Shown: positions 1-11,451, counted from the first letter of the stretch. The stretch is 64,000 nucleotides of DNA from Halisarca cf. caerulea (GCA_963170055.1 CAUJGJ010000135.1:858001-922000), one strand, 5' to 3'. Made by a program: numbers and translations. Notes: generated from the letters alone by a model not told the origin.

Positions 1-100
1 TTTTAAGGTCTAATTTCTGCATTCTGTGAATTTGTCTTATATATGCAAATAACAACAGAAAAATACAAAACGGCAGGAACACTTTAGATTTTAAACCTAC

Positions 101-217
101 CTACACATCTTGTATTCCCAATGAGAGAGTATCCAGTGTTGCAGGAACAGGTGTAGCTTCCATCTGTGTTACTACAGGTGTGGTCACAAGGGCTCGACTC
201 TGTGCACTCATCTATGT
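101..217 (-). CDS. EGF exon in tandem unit 1
   Basis: A 117-bp exon, phase 1-1, 39 codons. It encodes a calcium-binding EGF domain starting DIDECTESSPC and ending GNTRCVG. The acceptor is CTATACAG and the donor is GTAGGTTT, both on the minus strand. The six cysteines and the C-S-N-T-D-G-S-Y-T-C hydroxylation motif are intact. It is the most downstream EGF exon in the window and encodes the same peptide as the exons in units 2, 3 and 4. Confidence 0.8.
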
Positions 218-407
218 CTGTATAGATCAATTTCAATTTAAACTCGGTGACTGCTCATGCAGAAATACTCAACAGAATATAATATACACATGATGCTCAA
301 GTACATATACATACATATTATATGATGCATGTAACTGGCCCTACACTGTCGAACTCAAAATAGGTTAGCATGCCTTTCACTTAAGACTTCTGACCTGGTA
401 CATACCG

Positions 408-654
408 ACAAAAAGATTGTAGTTGTAACATAATCGAGTTACGTGAACTCGGTTGACCGTACTATAGATTTTTACTTACCCTAGCTTTAGTTGGAGCTTT
501 TGAAAGTTAAGAAGAGTATTTTAGAGTAGTCGTGTCTTTACGAACTGAAGTCCTCTCTTTTTACTGTGAGTATTTGCCACTGTGATGGTGCTTTCTATAG
601 TACGGTCAACCGAGTTTACATAACTCGTTTATGTTACAACTACAATCTTTTTGT
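408..654. mobile_element. Palindromic MITE in tandem units (copy 1)
   Basis: Terminal inverted repeats of about 60 bp start ACAAAAAGATTGTAGTTGTA and end with the reverse complement; a spacer of about 125 bp separates them. The same element occurs at 1721-1967, 3033-3279 and 4350-4596 in the other units. No coding capacity is seen and no clear target duplication could be assigned. It is absent from the older unit around 9.4 kb. Confidence 0.75.
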
Positions 655-913
655 CAGCAACCTAGACCTGCTAACTAACCAGCACTTGGCATTAATCTAG
701 GTGTTCGGTGAAGATGTCTGTTTAATACCATCTAGCAGTTTCGGATTTTCCTTGACCAATCCCGTGATGGGAGGTTTCCAAGGAACATCCGTTATTGCTC
801 TGCCCAGTGCTACTGATGAAGGGTGGAATTCCCAGAAAAGGCCTTATAGCACATTGGCAAAACAGCGATACTTCGTCTCTGGTTAACATGGTTAGTACAT
901 TTTACCTGGTACA

Positions 914-1133
914 TACAGTATATCTGAAATTATTGGCGACATTTTAAATTGGCGGTATGGCGGTCAGGATCAAAATTGCCAAATTTCTATTACCAAATAT
1001 ATATAAACTTACTTACTATGCATTGTCCTTGCTGTGCAACCGCCAAATTTAATTTTCGCCAATATTAAATCACAGCCTCATCTTGTGCAAATCGCCAAAT
1101 TTAATGATCGCCAATATTTCCAGATATACAGTA
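914..1133. mobile_element. MITE with TACAGTATATC ends (copy 1)
   Basis: A 220-bp element has inverted ends TACAGTATATCTG and CAGATATACAGTA and subterminal GGCGA/TCGCC boxes, with several ATCGCCAAATTTAAT-like repeats inside. Further copies lie at 2227-2446, 3539-3758 and 4856-5075. The TA at the ends suggests a TA target as in Tc1/mariner-type elements, which is inference. No coding frame is seen. Confidence 0.7.
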
Positions 1134-1418
1134 ATATGTACATTCTGGAATAGCTGACTTCCAAACACTACTTAATCACAGACCCTCAAATGTGAACACT
1201 ATTACATTGTAGAGTGAAAATACACATTATATCAGTTATTTCTTGAACAAGCACCAAGCTTGCATTCGTTCATGAAAATGACACTGGGCACTGTCTTGCA
1301 ATAATTTCAGACATGCACTTTTAAGGTCTAATTTCTGCATTCTGTGAATTTGTCTTATATATGCAAATAACAACAGAAACATACAAAACGGCAGGAACAC
1401 TTCAGATTTTAAACCTAC

Positions 1419-1535
1419 CTACACATCTTGTATTCCCAATGAGAGAGTATCCAGTGTTGCAGGAACAGGTGTAGCTTCCATCTGTGTTACTACAGGTGTG
1501 GTCACAAGGGCTCGACTCTGTGCACTCATCTATGT
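1419..1535 (-). CDS. EGF exon in tandem unit 2
   Basis: A 117-bp phase 1-1 exon encoding the same calcium-binding EGF peptide as the unit 1 exon (DIDECTESSPC to GNTRCVG), with the same splice borders. The near-identity to its neighbours reflects recent tandem duplication or gene conversion of the whole 1.31-kb unit, introns included. Confidence 0.8.
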
Positions 1536-2730
1536 CTGTATAGATCAATTTCAAACTCGGTGACTGCTCATGCAGAAATACTCAACAGAATATAATATAC
1601 ACATGATGCTCAAGTACATATACATACATATTATATGATGCATGTAACTGGCCCTACACTGTCGAACTCAAAATAGGTTAGCATGCCTTTCACTTCAGAC
1701 TTCTGACCTGGTACATACCGACAAAAAGATTGTAGTTGTAACATAATCGAGTTACGTGAACTCGGTTGACCGTACTATAGATTTTTACTTACCCTAGCTT
1801 TAGTTGGAGCTTTTGAAAGTTAAGAAGAGTATTTTAGAGTAGTCGTGTCTTTACGCGCTGAAGTCCTCTCTTTTTACTGTGAGTATTTGCCACTGTGATG
1901 GTGCTTTCTATAGTACGGTCAACCGAGTTTACATAACTCGATTATGTTACAACTACAATCTTTTTGTCAGCAACCTGGACCTGCTAACTAACCAGCACTT
2001 GGCCTTAATCTAGGTGTTCGGTGAAGATGTCTGTTTAATACCATCTAGCAGTTTCGGATTTTCCTTGACCAATCCCGTGATGGGAGGTTTCCACGGAACA
2101 TCCGTTATTGCTCTGCCCAGTGCTACTGATGAAGGGTGGAATTCCCAGAAAAGGCCTTATAGCACATTGGCAAAACAGCGATACTTCGTCTCTGGTTAAC
2201 GTGGTTAGTACATTTTACCTGGTACATACAGTATATCTGAAATTATTGGCGACATTTTAAATTGGCGGTATGGCGGTCAGGATCAAAATTGCCAAATTTC
2301 TATTACCAAATATATATAAACTTACTTACTATGCATTGTCCTTGCTGTGCAACCGCCAAATTTAATTTTCGCCAATATTAAATCACAGCCTCATCTTGTG
2401 CAAATCGCCAAATTTAATGATCGCCAATATTTCCAGATATACAGTAATACGTACATTCTGGAATAGCTGACTTCCAAACACTACTTAATCACAGACCCTC
2501 CAATGTGAACACTATTACATTGTAGAGTGAAAATACACATTATATCAGTTATTTGTTGAACTAGCACCAAGCTTGCATTCGTTCATGAAAATGACACTGG
2601 GCACTGTCTTGCAAAAATTTCAGACATGCACTTTAAGGTCTAATTTCTGCATTCTGTGAATTTGTCTTATATATGCAAATAACAACAGAAAAATACAAAA
2701 CGGCAGCAACACTTAACATTTTAAACCCAC

Positions 2731-2847
2731 CTACACATCTTGTATTCCCAATGAGAGAGTATCCAGTGTTGCAGGAACAGGTGTAGCTTCCATCTGTGTT
2801 ACTACAGGTGTGGTCACAAGGGCTCGACTCTGTGCACTCATCTATGT
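2731..2847 (-). CDS. EGF exon in tandem unit 3
   Basis: A 117-bp phase 1-1 exon encoding the same EGF peptide as units 1, 2 and 4. The donor context is GTGGGTTT instead of GTAGGTTT, one of the few differences between units, and still a valid donor. The exon at 9116 shares this donor, which suggests common ancestry or conversion between the two. Confidence 0.8.
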
Positions 2848-4042
2848 CTGTATAGATCAATTTCAAACTCGGTGACTGCTCATGCAGAAATACTCAACAG
2901 AATATAATATACACATGATGCTCAAGTACATATACATACATATTATATGATGCATGTAACTGGCCCTACACTGTCGAACTCAAAATAGGTTAGCATGCCT
3001 TTCACTTCAGACTTCTGACCTGGTACATACCGACAAAAAGATTGTAGTTGTAACATAATCGAGTTACGTGAACTCGGTTGACCGTACTATAGATTTTTAC
3101 TTACCCTAGCTTTAGTTGGAGCTTTTGAAAGTTAAGAAGAGTATTTTAGAGTAGTCGTGTCTTTACGCGCTGAAGTCCTCTCTTTTTACTGTGAGTATTT
3201 GCCACTGTGATGGTGCTTTCTATAGTACGGTCAACCGAGTTTACATAACTCGTTTATGTTACAACTACAATCTTTTTGTCAGCAACCTGGACCTGCTAAC
3301 TAACCAGCACTTGGCCTTAATCTAGGTGTTCGGTGAAGATGTCTGTTTAATACCATCTAGCAGTTTCGGATTTTCCTTGACCAATCCCGTGATGGGAGGT
3401 TTCCACGGAACATCCGTTATTGCTCTGCCCAGTGCTACTGATGAAGGGTGGAATTCCCAGAAAAGGCCTTATAGCACATTGGCAAAACAGCGATACTTCG
3501 TCTCTGGTTAACGTGGTTAGTACATTTTACCTGGTACATACAGTATATCTGAAATTATTGGCGACATTTTAAATTGGCGGTATGGCGGTCAGGATCAAAA
3601 TTGCCAAATTTCTATTACCAAATATATATAAACTTACTTACTATGCATTGTCCTTGCTGTGCAACCGCCAAATTTAATTTTCGCCAATATTAAATCACAG
3701 CCTCATCTTGTGCAAATCGCCAAATTTAATGATCGCCAATATTTCCAGATATACAGTAATACGTACATTCTGGAATAGCTGACTTCCAAACACTACTTAA
3801 TCACAGACCCTCCAATGTGAACACTATTACATTGTAGAGTAAAAATACACATTATATCAGTTATTTGTTGAACTAGCACCAAGCTTGCATTCGTTCATGA
3901 AAATGACACTGGGCACTGTCTTGCAAAAATTTCAGACATGCACTTTAAGGTCTAATTTCTGCATTCTGTGAATTTGTCTTATATATGCAAATAACAACAG
4001 AAAAATACAAAACGGCAGGAACACTTCAGATTTTAAACCTAC

Positions 4043-4159
4043 CTACACATCTTGTATTCCCAATGAGAGAGTATCCAGTGTTGCAGGAACAGGTGTAGCT
4101 TCCATCTGTGTTACTACAGGTGTGGTCACAAGGGCTCGACTCTGTGCACTCATCTATGT
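4043..4159 (-). CDS. EGF exon in tandem unit 4
   Basis: A 117-bp phase 1-1 exon encoding the DIDECTESSPC to GNTRCVG peptide. It shares the longer intron variant just upstream of the acceptor with unit 1 (an extra 5 bp near 4180), which units 2 and 3 lack. This shows that units 1 and 4 are of one subtype. Confidence 0.8.
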
Positions 4160-5261
4160 CTGTATAGATCAATTTCAATTTAAACTCGGTGACTGCTCAT
4201 GCAGAAATACTCAACAGAATATAATATACACATGATGCTCAAGTACATATACATACATATTATATGATGCATGTAACTGGCCCTACACTGTCGAACTCAA
4301 AATAGGTTAGCATGCCTTTCACTTAAGACTTCTGACCTGGTACATACCGACAAAAAGATTGTAGTTGTAACATAATCGAGTTACGTGAACTCGGTTGACC
4401 GTACTATAGATTTTTACTTACCCTAGCTTTAGTTGGAGCTTTTGAAAGTTAAGAAGAGTATTTTAGAGTAGTCGCATCTTTACGAACTGAAGTCCTCTCT
4501 TTTTATTGTGAGTATTTGCCACTGTGATGGTGCTTTCTATAGTACGGTCAACTGAGTTTACATAACTCGTTTATGTTACAACTACAATCTTTTTGTCAGC
4601 AACCTGGACCTGCTAACTAACCAGCACTTGGCATTAATCTAGGCGTTCGGTGAAGATGTCTGTTTAATACCATCTAGCGGTTTCGGATTTTCCTTGACCA
4701 ATTCCGTGATGGGAGGTTTCCACGGAACATCCGTTATTGCTCTGCCCAGTGCTACTGATGAAGGGTGGAATTCCCAGAAAAGGCCTTATAGCACATTGGC
4801 AAAACAGCGATGCTTCGTCTCTGGTTAACGTGGTTAGTACATTTTACCTGGTACATACTGTATATCTAAAATTATTGGCGACATTTTAAATTGGCGGGAT
4901 GGCGGTCAGGATCAAAATCGCTAAATGTCTATAACCAAATATATATAAACCTACTTACTATGCATTGTCCTTGCTGTGCAACTGCCAAATTTAATTTTCG
5001 CCAATATTAAATCACAGCCTGATCTTGCGCAAATCGCCAAATTTAATGATCGCCAATATTTCCAGATATACAGTAATACGCACATTCTGGAATAGCTGAC
5101 TTCCAAACACTACTTAATCACAGACCCTCCAATGTGAACACTATTACATTGTAGAGTGAAAATACACATTATATCAGTTATTTCTTGAACAAGCACCAAG
5201 CTTGCATTCGTTCATGAAAATGACACTGGGCACTGTCTTGCAATAATTTCAGACATGCTGT

Positions 5262-6906
5262 TTTAAGGTCTAATTTCTGCATTCTGTGAATTTGTCTTAT
5301 ATATGCTAATAACAACAGAAAAATACAAAACGGCAGCAACACTTAAGATTTAAAACCTACCTACACATCTTGTACTTCCCATGAGATTGTATCCAGAGTT
5401 GCAGGAACAGGTGTAGCTTCCTTCTGTGTTCATGCAGTTGTGGTCACAAGGGCTGGACTCCCTGCACTCATCTATATCTGTAGGAATAGAAAAATAGTGA
5501 ATGTTCAGATAGATTCGCATAAATAATATGCATCGTGCACAAGTACAGCCAAATTTATTTCCCACTAAAACTTCATGTGACAAAGGACATTTAGTTTTGC
5601 GTTGGCCTTACTGTACAGGTCACTCCTAGGGTAAATATGAGGCGCTACAAACTACACATGGGATTTTTTTGGACCTTGTGAAGACTGACTTATCTGCATG
5701 TATTACTATTACTTCCAATTTCATTTGCAAGAATTGACAATTAGCTTAGAAGTACAGTACTTTCCATAAAACTGTTAACGATTTTGATTGACAGACCGGG
5801 TGATGACCACATGACCGAATAACCACTCACCACCACTTGCGTCATGACCACGTGGTTAGGCTTCATCACGCAAGGCTTCGTTCGAGCCAGTTCCAGTTTG
5901 TTTGAAGCCTTTAGGCCGTTTACTTTTTGATACAGTTTTTTAATACGAATATAGCTATTAACTTTCGTTGGGGGAAGATGAGACATTCATATATATTTGG
6001 TTAGCTGAAGCTCGTGACTACCAATGAAGGCGTCTGAGAATGAGGTGCATAAGTTCAACTTCAAGAATTTGTTCAAAGCATTTATTTAGATTAAGTAATC
6101 ATTGCTTCGTATAATCAGAACAGATTATAATCGATAGCTTAAGAAACCGCTTGTACTCACTGGTACATCCCATTTCACTACACAACTAAAACAGGACTTG
6201 CGCAATTATGCCTACATATTTCAATATTACGTGCGAGACTGCTGACGATCAACCGCTGACTGACTGTTGACCTAACGACCAGCCGAACAACCGAAAGTGT
6301 TAAAATTTCAGAATCTATGCAAAGAACAGTTACTGTAATTGTGCTTTAATTGTCCTTATTTAGCTGACATATCCTTTTTTAATGGGAATGCTTGTAATAT
6401 GGACTATAGTGTTCTCCTTGTTTTGTTATACTTCTTTTCTTGCTTTCCTTACCAGGTGCCACTTGAAGTAGCCTCAAGCTAGGCTCTCCAACCTAAGAAT
6501 AAAGATACCCTGACCCTGAGAGAGTATGATACATATGGGTACTGTACACTGTCAAATTCCAGCATGATGCACATGCTTAAAAATCATGACTTTTAAACTG
6601 CTCTACAGATTTTGAAGTAGAAATTGATGTAGGGTAGAGATCGATATATTTAAAGCACTCTTTATTCATAGATCCTCCTATATTAAGCACTTCCATTGCG
6701 CAATGCAAGCATCTCATGAGAGATTTGTTGAACTAACAACAAGCTTGTATTTAGTCATGAAAATGAGTGTCAACAGCAAAGTATAACCTTTATGGGTATT
6801 ACGAGGGGCATACCCATGCAGGTTCCAGTGGGCTCAAATGAACCACCTTACCATATGATGAGGGGACAAAACTTGGCAGGTCTGAAAAGTATTCAGCCAA
6901 GAAACC
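5262..6906. repeat. Segmental duplicate, older block (left copy)
   Basis: This block contains EGF exon 5 and about 1.4 kb of upstream intron. It is repeated at about 9607-11451 with many substitutions. Shared landmarks include the CACCACTTGCGTCATGACCA stretch (near 5838 and 10180), the tail AATAAAGATACCCTGACCCT near 6500, and the final GCCAAGAAACCAA. It contains the empty site (6525-6536) of an insertion found only in the right copy. The AATAAAGATACCCTGACCC tail looks like the 3' end of an old non-LTR element, which is uncertain. Confidence 0.85.
5361..5477 (-). CDS. EGF exon 5, diverged subtype
   Basis: A 117-bp phase 1-1 exon encoding a calcium-binding EGF domain of a second subtype ([11 protein letters not shown], then [10 protein letters not shown], ending GSTRCVG). 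The acceptor CTATTCCTACAG and donor GTAGGT are intact. It lies in a block repeated with the exon at 9711, its closest relative by position and by surrounding intron sequence. Confidence 0.8.
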
Positions 6907-6994
6907 AAATTCTGTATTACATGCATTTTCCTTCTATGACAGTAACAATGGTACCGCATACATACCAGCGAGAAAACTTTGAATTTAAACCTAC

Positions 6995-7111
6995 CTACAC
7001 ATCTTGTACTTCCCGTGAGAGAATATCCACTGTTGCAGGAACAGGTGTAACTTCCTTCTGTGTTTATACAGTCATGGTCACAAGGGCTGGACTCCCTGCA
7101 CTCATCGATGT
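6995..7111 (-). CDS. EGF exon 6
   Basis: A 117-bp phase 1-1 exon encoding a calcium-binding EGF domain ([28 protein letters not shown]) with all six cysteines. It is paired with the exon at 7364 in a tandem duplication of about 365 bp that includes flanking intron. Confidence 0.8.
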
Positions 7112-7363
7112 CTGTAAAATTGGTGAAAATAGTGAATGTTCTGACATATTCAACATAATACGATTCATATATACACTCATACTAAACCATTACCATACCA
7201 TACTATAAGAACAACAGATACCCATGACTACTACTAAATATACATCTTGCAAGAATCTTAAATTCTTTAGGGTGAAAAATTCTGTATTACATGCATTTTC
7301 TTCTATGATAATAACAGTGGTACTACATACATACCAGCGAGAAAACTTTAAATTTAAGCCTAC

Positions 7364-7480
7364 CTACACATCTTGTACTTCCCATGAGAGAATATCCACT
7401 GTTGCAGGAACAGGTGTAGCTTCCTTCTGTGTTCGTACAGTGGTGGTCACAAGGGCTGGACTCCCTGCACTCATCGATGT
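7364..7480 (-). CDS. EGF exon 7
   Basis: A 117-bp phase 1-1 exon encoding a calcium-binding EGF domain ([28 protein letters not shown]). It is a tandem copy of the exon at 6995. The acceptor CTACAG and donor GTAGGC are intact. Confidence 0.8.
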   Translation of the reverse strand, partial: TSMSAGSPALVTTTVRTQKEATPVPATVDILSWEVQDV

Positions 7481-7740
7481 CTGTAGCAATATTATGTAAA
7501 TAGTGAATGCTCAAGTACATTCATGATACAACATGCACACACTGCAATACATGATGCTCAAGTATACCGGTGGCTGGCCGTATACTGTCAAATTGTAACC
7601 TGGCTGATATATCATATTTTTAATAACAACCACATAAGTATTACAGAGCACAAGTTAAAAAGTAGTGTGCTTTATGGATTTACTCTTAGTATTAGCCGGA
7701 GAAAATTATACATCAGCTGAAACACTAGCATGAGGTTTAA

Positions 7741-8215
7741 AGGGCAACTGAAAATAGTGGATACTTATTTTATGTCAAAAATAGATAACAGACACTTCCA
7801 ACACCTTAAAAATGGTATTAAGGCTTGCTTGCGATCAACATTCGAGTGATAGGGTGACCACAAATTCACACCTCCTGAGCACCATGCTTTTTTGCAGTCA
7901 TGACATCAAAAAACGTAGTTGGTAGGATTTTGTTGGTCGTTTATATGGCGTGGGTGCTACTGTAACAGTTCAAACGAAGTTACAACAATGCCAAAAAGTA
8001 AAGTCTATATAAATTATAGCTATAACACTGTATCAACATCACTGAATTAAGGCAAATTAGGTTTATACCAACCTAAAAGATCACAATCAAGTAAACATAG
8101 CTGTTCTTGATTGTACTGTACCAAATGCAGCTTTGGTAGATACGGATAACAGAGCTTTCAGCACTTAGTGGCCCACAAAAGTACTTTACCAAATGACACC
8201 GATCTGGCTATAACT
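7741..8215. mobile_element. Truncated copy of the long-TIR DNA transposon
   Basis: The sequence from AGGGCAACTG through the GCTTGCTTGCGATCAACATT and AAAAACGTAGTTGGTAGGAT stretches matches the left half of the element at 37322-38712 with many substitutions. Similarity fades after about 8215 and no right end is present, so this is a 5' fragment. It lies in an intron of the EGF gene. Confidence 0.75.
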
Positions 8216-9000
8216 AGTACATACCTATTCCTTCTTTACCATACTTGGTTATTGCACGGGGACCCATCCAGAAAAAAAAACCTGCCTGGTATGCCAGATT
8301 TTGAAGTAGCATTTGCAATAGTCAAGGGATTCCTAAGCACTAGCTATTTAAGGGGTAACTGTATAGATAGTCTAATGTTTACACCTTCATCAGGGGCAGA
8401 CCTAGGATTTCTTGAAAGGGGCGTTCTTCATATCATCAAGTAACTGGGAATATATGCAAATACCAATACTGCTGCCTCAAATGTTGAATGTACTTTAAAA
8501 AAAGTGCATTCAGTACTTTTCCTTTCCAAAACTACTAACAAACATTGAGTTTACTTTGCACACTTATCACATTATTTCTCACCTCTGCTGATGACAAACA
8601 ATGGATCACATTACATATTAATATGTGTGTTTGTGTGTTACAAGTTTGGCTGCCTAACAAAGTAAAGAGCTACGGGGTGGGTCTAGATGTCTTAAAACTT
8701 TGTCAGATTATCACTGAAGGACTGAACTTCAAATTCTGATTTGGGGAAGATTATCGGTCCATCCGCTGTTCAGTTTATGCGCAGCTATTTGTTGCTATAG
8801 ACGTTCTTTTTGACCAGAAATCCTCGGACATAACAGCTGTGGAATGGAGCAGCTTTTTCTCAAAATCAGAAATGTATAGGATTATAAAGGACATGTTCTA
8901 TTTTCTGAATTTACTTCAAGCAGGCATTCTTCTTCAAACTTCATAAAACAATAGATAGATATAATTTGAACTTTAAACTTGACAATTGATGTGTGTACAA
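8216..9000. other. Intron, no gene recognised; one solo hAT-like end
   Basis: Short plus-strand open frames here show no recognisable domain. Near 8393 the sequence CAGGGGCAGACCTAGGATTT resembles the right terminal repeat of the hAT-like MITE at 48577-49077 (CAGGGGCGTATCCAGGATTT, minus strand). No partner end was found nearby, so it is probably a fragment. Confidence 0.4.
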
Positions 9001-9115
9001 GGGGGAACACTCGTGCACACAGGTGTGAAACTCCTGTTTGGAGGTCTATTAATTATGATCATCACTGTATTAGGTATATACATCACTATAGGAACACTTA
9101 AGATTTTAAACCCAC

Positions 9116-9232
9116 CTACGCATCTTGTATTCCCAATGAGAGAGTATCCAGTGTTGCAGGAACAGGTGTAGCTTCCATCTGTGTTACTACAGTTGTGGTC
9201 ACAAGGACTCGACTCTGTGCACTCATCAATGT
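9116..9232 (-). CDS. EGF exon 8
   Basis: A 117-bp phase 1-1 exon of the unit 1-4 subtype (DIDECTESSPC, GNTRCVG), differing by one residue before the third cysteine (Asn for Thr). The surrounding intron matches the 1.31-kb unit but lacks the segment with the two MITEs, so it preserves an older form of the unit. Confidence 0.8.
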   Translation of the reverse strand, partial: TLMSAQSRVLVTTTVVTQMEATPVPATLDTLSLGIQDA

Positions 9233-9710
9233 CTGTATGGAACATGCAATTTCAAACTCGGTGACTGCTCAGGTATACTCGACAGAATAAATAAAATATA
9301 CACATGATGCTCAATCATATATACATAATTCTATACATGATGCATATAATTGGCCCTACACTGTCAAACTCAAAATTGGTTAGCATGCCATACGTACATT
9401 TTGAATTAGCTGACTTCCGAACACTACTTAATCACAGACCCTCCAATGTGAACACTATTACATTGTAGAGTGAAAATACACATTATATCAGTGATTTGTT
9501 GAACTAGCACCAAGCTTGCATTCGCTCAGGAAAATGACATTGGGGACACACAAAAAATAACATAAATATAATCAAACATATGTCTTGCAAAAATTTCACA
9601 CGTGCAGTTTTAGGTCCTGGATAAAAATTTCGACATTCTGTGAATTTCTCTTATGTTAATAACAACAGAAAAATAACAAAACGGCAGAATCACTTGAAAT
9701 TTAAACCTAC

Positions 9711-9827
9711 CTACACATAATCTACTCAAAATGAGATTGTATCCAGAGTTGCAAGAACAGGTGTAGCTTCCTTCTGTGTTCACACAGTTGTGGTCACAAG
9801 GGCTGGACTCCCTGCACTCATCGATGT
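9711..9827 (-). CDS. EGF exon 9, C-terminal part diverged
   Basis: A 117-bp phase 1-1 exon encoding [11 protein letters not shown] and [10 protein letters not shown], but the last loop reads NLILSRLCVG in place of the usual [10 protein letters not shown]. The six cysteines and the frame are kept, so the domain could still fold. It is the duplicate of the exon at 5361. Confidence 0.75.
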
Positions 9828-10865
9828 CTGTAGGATTAGAAAAAATAGTGAATGTTCAGATAGATTTGCATAAATAATATGCATCGTGCATAAGTACAAC
9901 CAAATTTACTTCCCACTAAAACTTTACGTGACAAAGGACACTTAGTTTTGTGGTGGCCTTACTGTACAGGTCACTCCCATGGTAAATATGAGGCTACAAA
10001 CTACACATGGGATTTTTTTGGACCTTGTGAATACTGACTTATCTGCATGTATTACTATTATTTTCAATTTCATTTGCAAGAATAGACAATTAAGTTAGAA
10101 GTACAGTACTTTCCATAAAACTGTTAACGATTTTGATTGACTGACCGGGTGATGACTACCTTACCGAATAACCACTCACCACCACTTGCGTCATGACCAC
10201 GTGGTTAGGCTTCATCACGCAAGGTTTCGTTCGAGCCAGTTCCAGTTCGTTTGAAGCCTTTAGGCCGTTTACTTTTTGATACAGTTTTTTATGTGAGTAT
10301 AGTTAATAACTTTCGTTGGGGGAAGATGAGACATTCTTATTTGGTTAGCTGAAGCTCGTGACTACCAATGAAGGTGTCTGAGAATGAGGCACATAAGTTC
10401 GACTTCAAGAATTTGTTCAAAACTTTTACGTAGATGAAGTATTCATTGCTTCATATAATCAGAACAGATTATAATCAATAGCTTAAGAAACCGCTAGTAC
10501 TCACTAAAATCCCATTTCCGTACACAACTAAAACAGGACTTGCACAACTATGCCTACATATTTCAATATTACGTACAAGACTGTTGACGACGAATTGCTG
10601 ACTAACTGTTGACCTAACGACCAACCGAACAACCAAAAGCGTTAAAACTTTCTATGGAAAGTGCAGTAATAGTGCTTTAATTGTCTTTGTTTAGCTGATA
10701 TATCCTTTTTAATGGGAATGCTTGTAATATGAACTATAGTGTTCTCCTTCTTTTGCTATACTTATTTCTTGCTTTCCTTACCAGGTGCCACTTGAAGTAG
10801 CCTCAAGCTAGGCTCTCCAACCTAAGATTAAAGATACCCTGACCCTGAGAGAGTATGATACATAT

Positions 10866-11084
10866 AGTCAATGATCTTAGCGGAAATCACTAGGAGGAGA
10901 TTACTTACACCAAACGTTTCAGCAGCCAACTGCTATCTTCATCAGTGGTATGATACAAGAGACAGTGCCTGAGCTTAAATAGTGGTGTGTGACAGTTGTT
11001 GATGCGAGGTAAGGAATAATATTAACTGTGGGTGATGAATAGAGTATATAACGGTGGTGTAATGCTGGCAGTAATGAATACCCA
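10866..11084 (-). mobile_element. 219-bp insertion with 12-bp target duplication and hammerhead-like core
   Basis: The 12-bp sequence TATGATACATAT stands on both sides (10854-10865 and 11085-11096) and occurs once at the matching place in the left duplicate (6525-6536), which defines the insertion exactly. The insert has no terminal inverted repeats and no coding frame of note. On its minus strand it carries CTGATGA, a hairpin and GAAACGTT, flanked by ACCA and TGGT that can pair. Penelope-like retroelements and retrozymes carry such type I hammerhead motifs; assignment to that group is inference. Variable-length target duplications fit a retroposon rather than a cut-and-paste transposon. Confidence 0.75.
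10907..10951 (-). ncRNA. Hammerhead ribozyme-like motif, degenerate
   Basis: Read on the minus strand: ATACCA, then CTGATGA, then a stem of AGCAG/CTGCT around TTGG with a few unpaired bases on its 5' side, then GAAACGTT, then TGGTGT. The outer strands pair over about 6 bp (one G-U). This order matches a type I hammerhead: helix I, CUGAUGA, helix II, GAAA, a minimal ACGU helix III and the cleavage residue (U here). The bulge in helix II makes activity doubtful. No cleavage evidence exists here. Confidence 0.5.
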
Positions 11085-11451
11085 TATGATACATATGGGT
11101 ACCCTACACTGTCAAATTCCAGCATGATGCACATGTTCAAAAATCATGACTTTTAAACTGATATACAGATTTTGAAGTAGAAATTGATGTAGGCTAGAGA
11201 TCGATTGCCAAGCACTATTAATCCATTGATTCTCTTATATAAACACTTCCATTGCGCAATGCAAGCGTTTCATGAGAGATTTGTCGAACTAACAACAAGC
11301 TTGTATTTAGCCTTGAAATTCATAGTGTCAACAGCAAAATATAACCTTTGAGTATTACCCATGCAGGCTCCAGTGGGTTCAAACGAACCACCTAACCATA
11401 TGACAAGGGGACAAACTTGGCAGGTCCGAAAAGTATTCAGCCAAGAAACCA

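Larger units (their letters stand above)
1..5261. repeat. Four tandem 1.31-kb units, each with one EGF exon
   Basis: The same sequence restarts at 1, 1319, 2632 and 3945 and again, in diverged form, at 5262. Each unit is about 1.31 kb with only scattered substitutions and small indels. Each holds one EGF exon, a 247-bp palindromic MITE, a 61-codon open frame on the plus strand and a second MITE with TACAGTATATC ends. The MITEs sit at the same place in every unit, so they were inserted before amplification. The window starts on a unit boundary, so more units may lie to the left. Confidence 0.95.
6913..7510. repeat. Tandem duplication carrying EGF exons 6 and 7
   Basis: Sequence beginning TTCTGTATTACATGCATTTT recurs at about 6913 and 7281. 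Each copy continues through an EGF exon and its upstream intron start, about 220 bp of clear similarity at a spacing of about 365 bp. It is a second, smaller case of exon duplication in the same gene. Confidence 0.85.
9607..11451. repeat. Segmental duplicate, older block (right copy)
   Basis: This is the counterpart of 5262-6906 and contains EGF exon 9. It is about 230 bp longer because of an insertion at 10866-11084. The preceding 9090-9600 matches the 1.31-kb tandem unit without its MITE segment, so the ancestral duplicated block was unit plus exon 5-type segment. Confidence 0.85.

Noticed and set aside
701..886. 61-codon plus-strand frame repeated at 2014 and 3326 (VFGEDVCLIPSSSFGF...)
   Set aside because: The copies are identical because the units are recent duplicates, so repetition is not evidence of selection. 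It begins with GTG, has no ATG, lies between two MITEs, and is absent from the older unit at 9.3 kb.
6792..7499. Plus-strand 138- and 91-codon frames over EGF exons 6 and 7
   Set aside because: They are antisense shadows of the EGF exons; the minus-strand frame has splice sites and the conserved domain.
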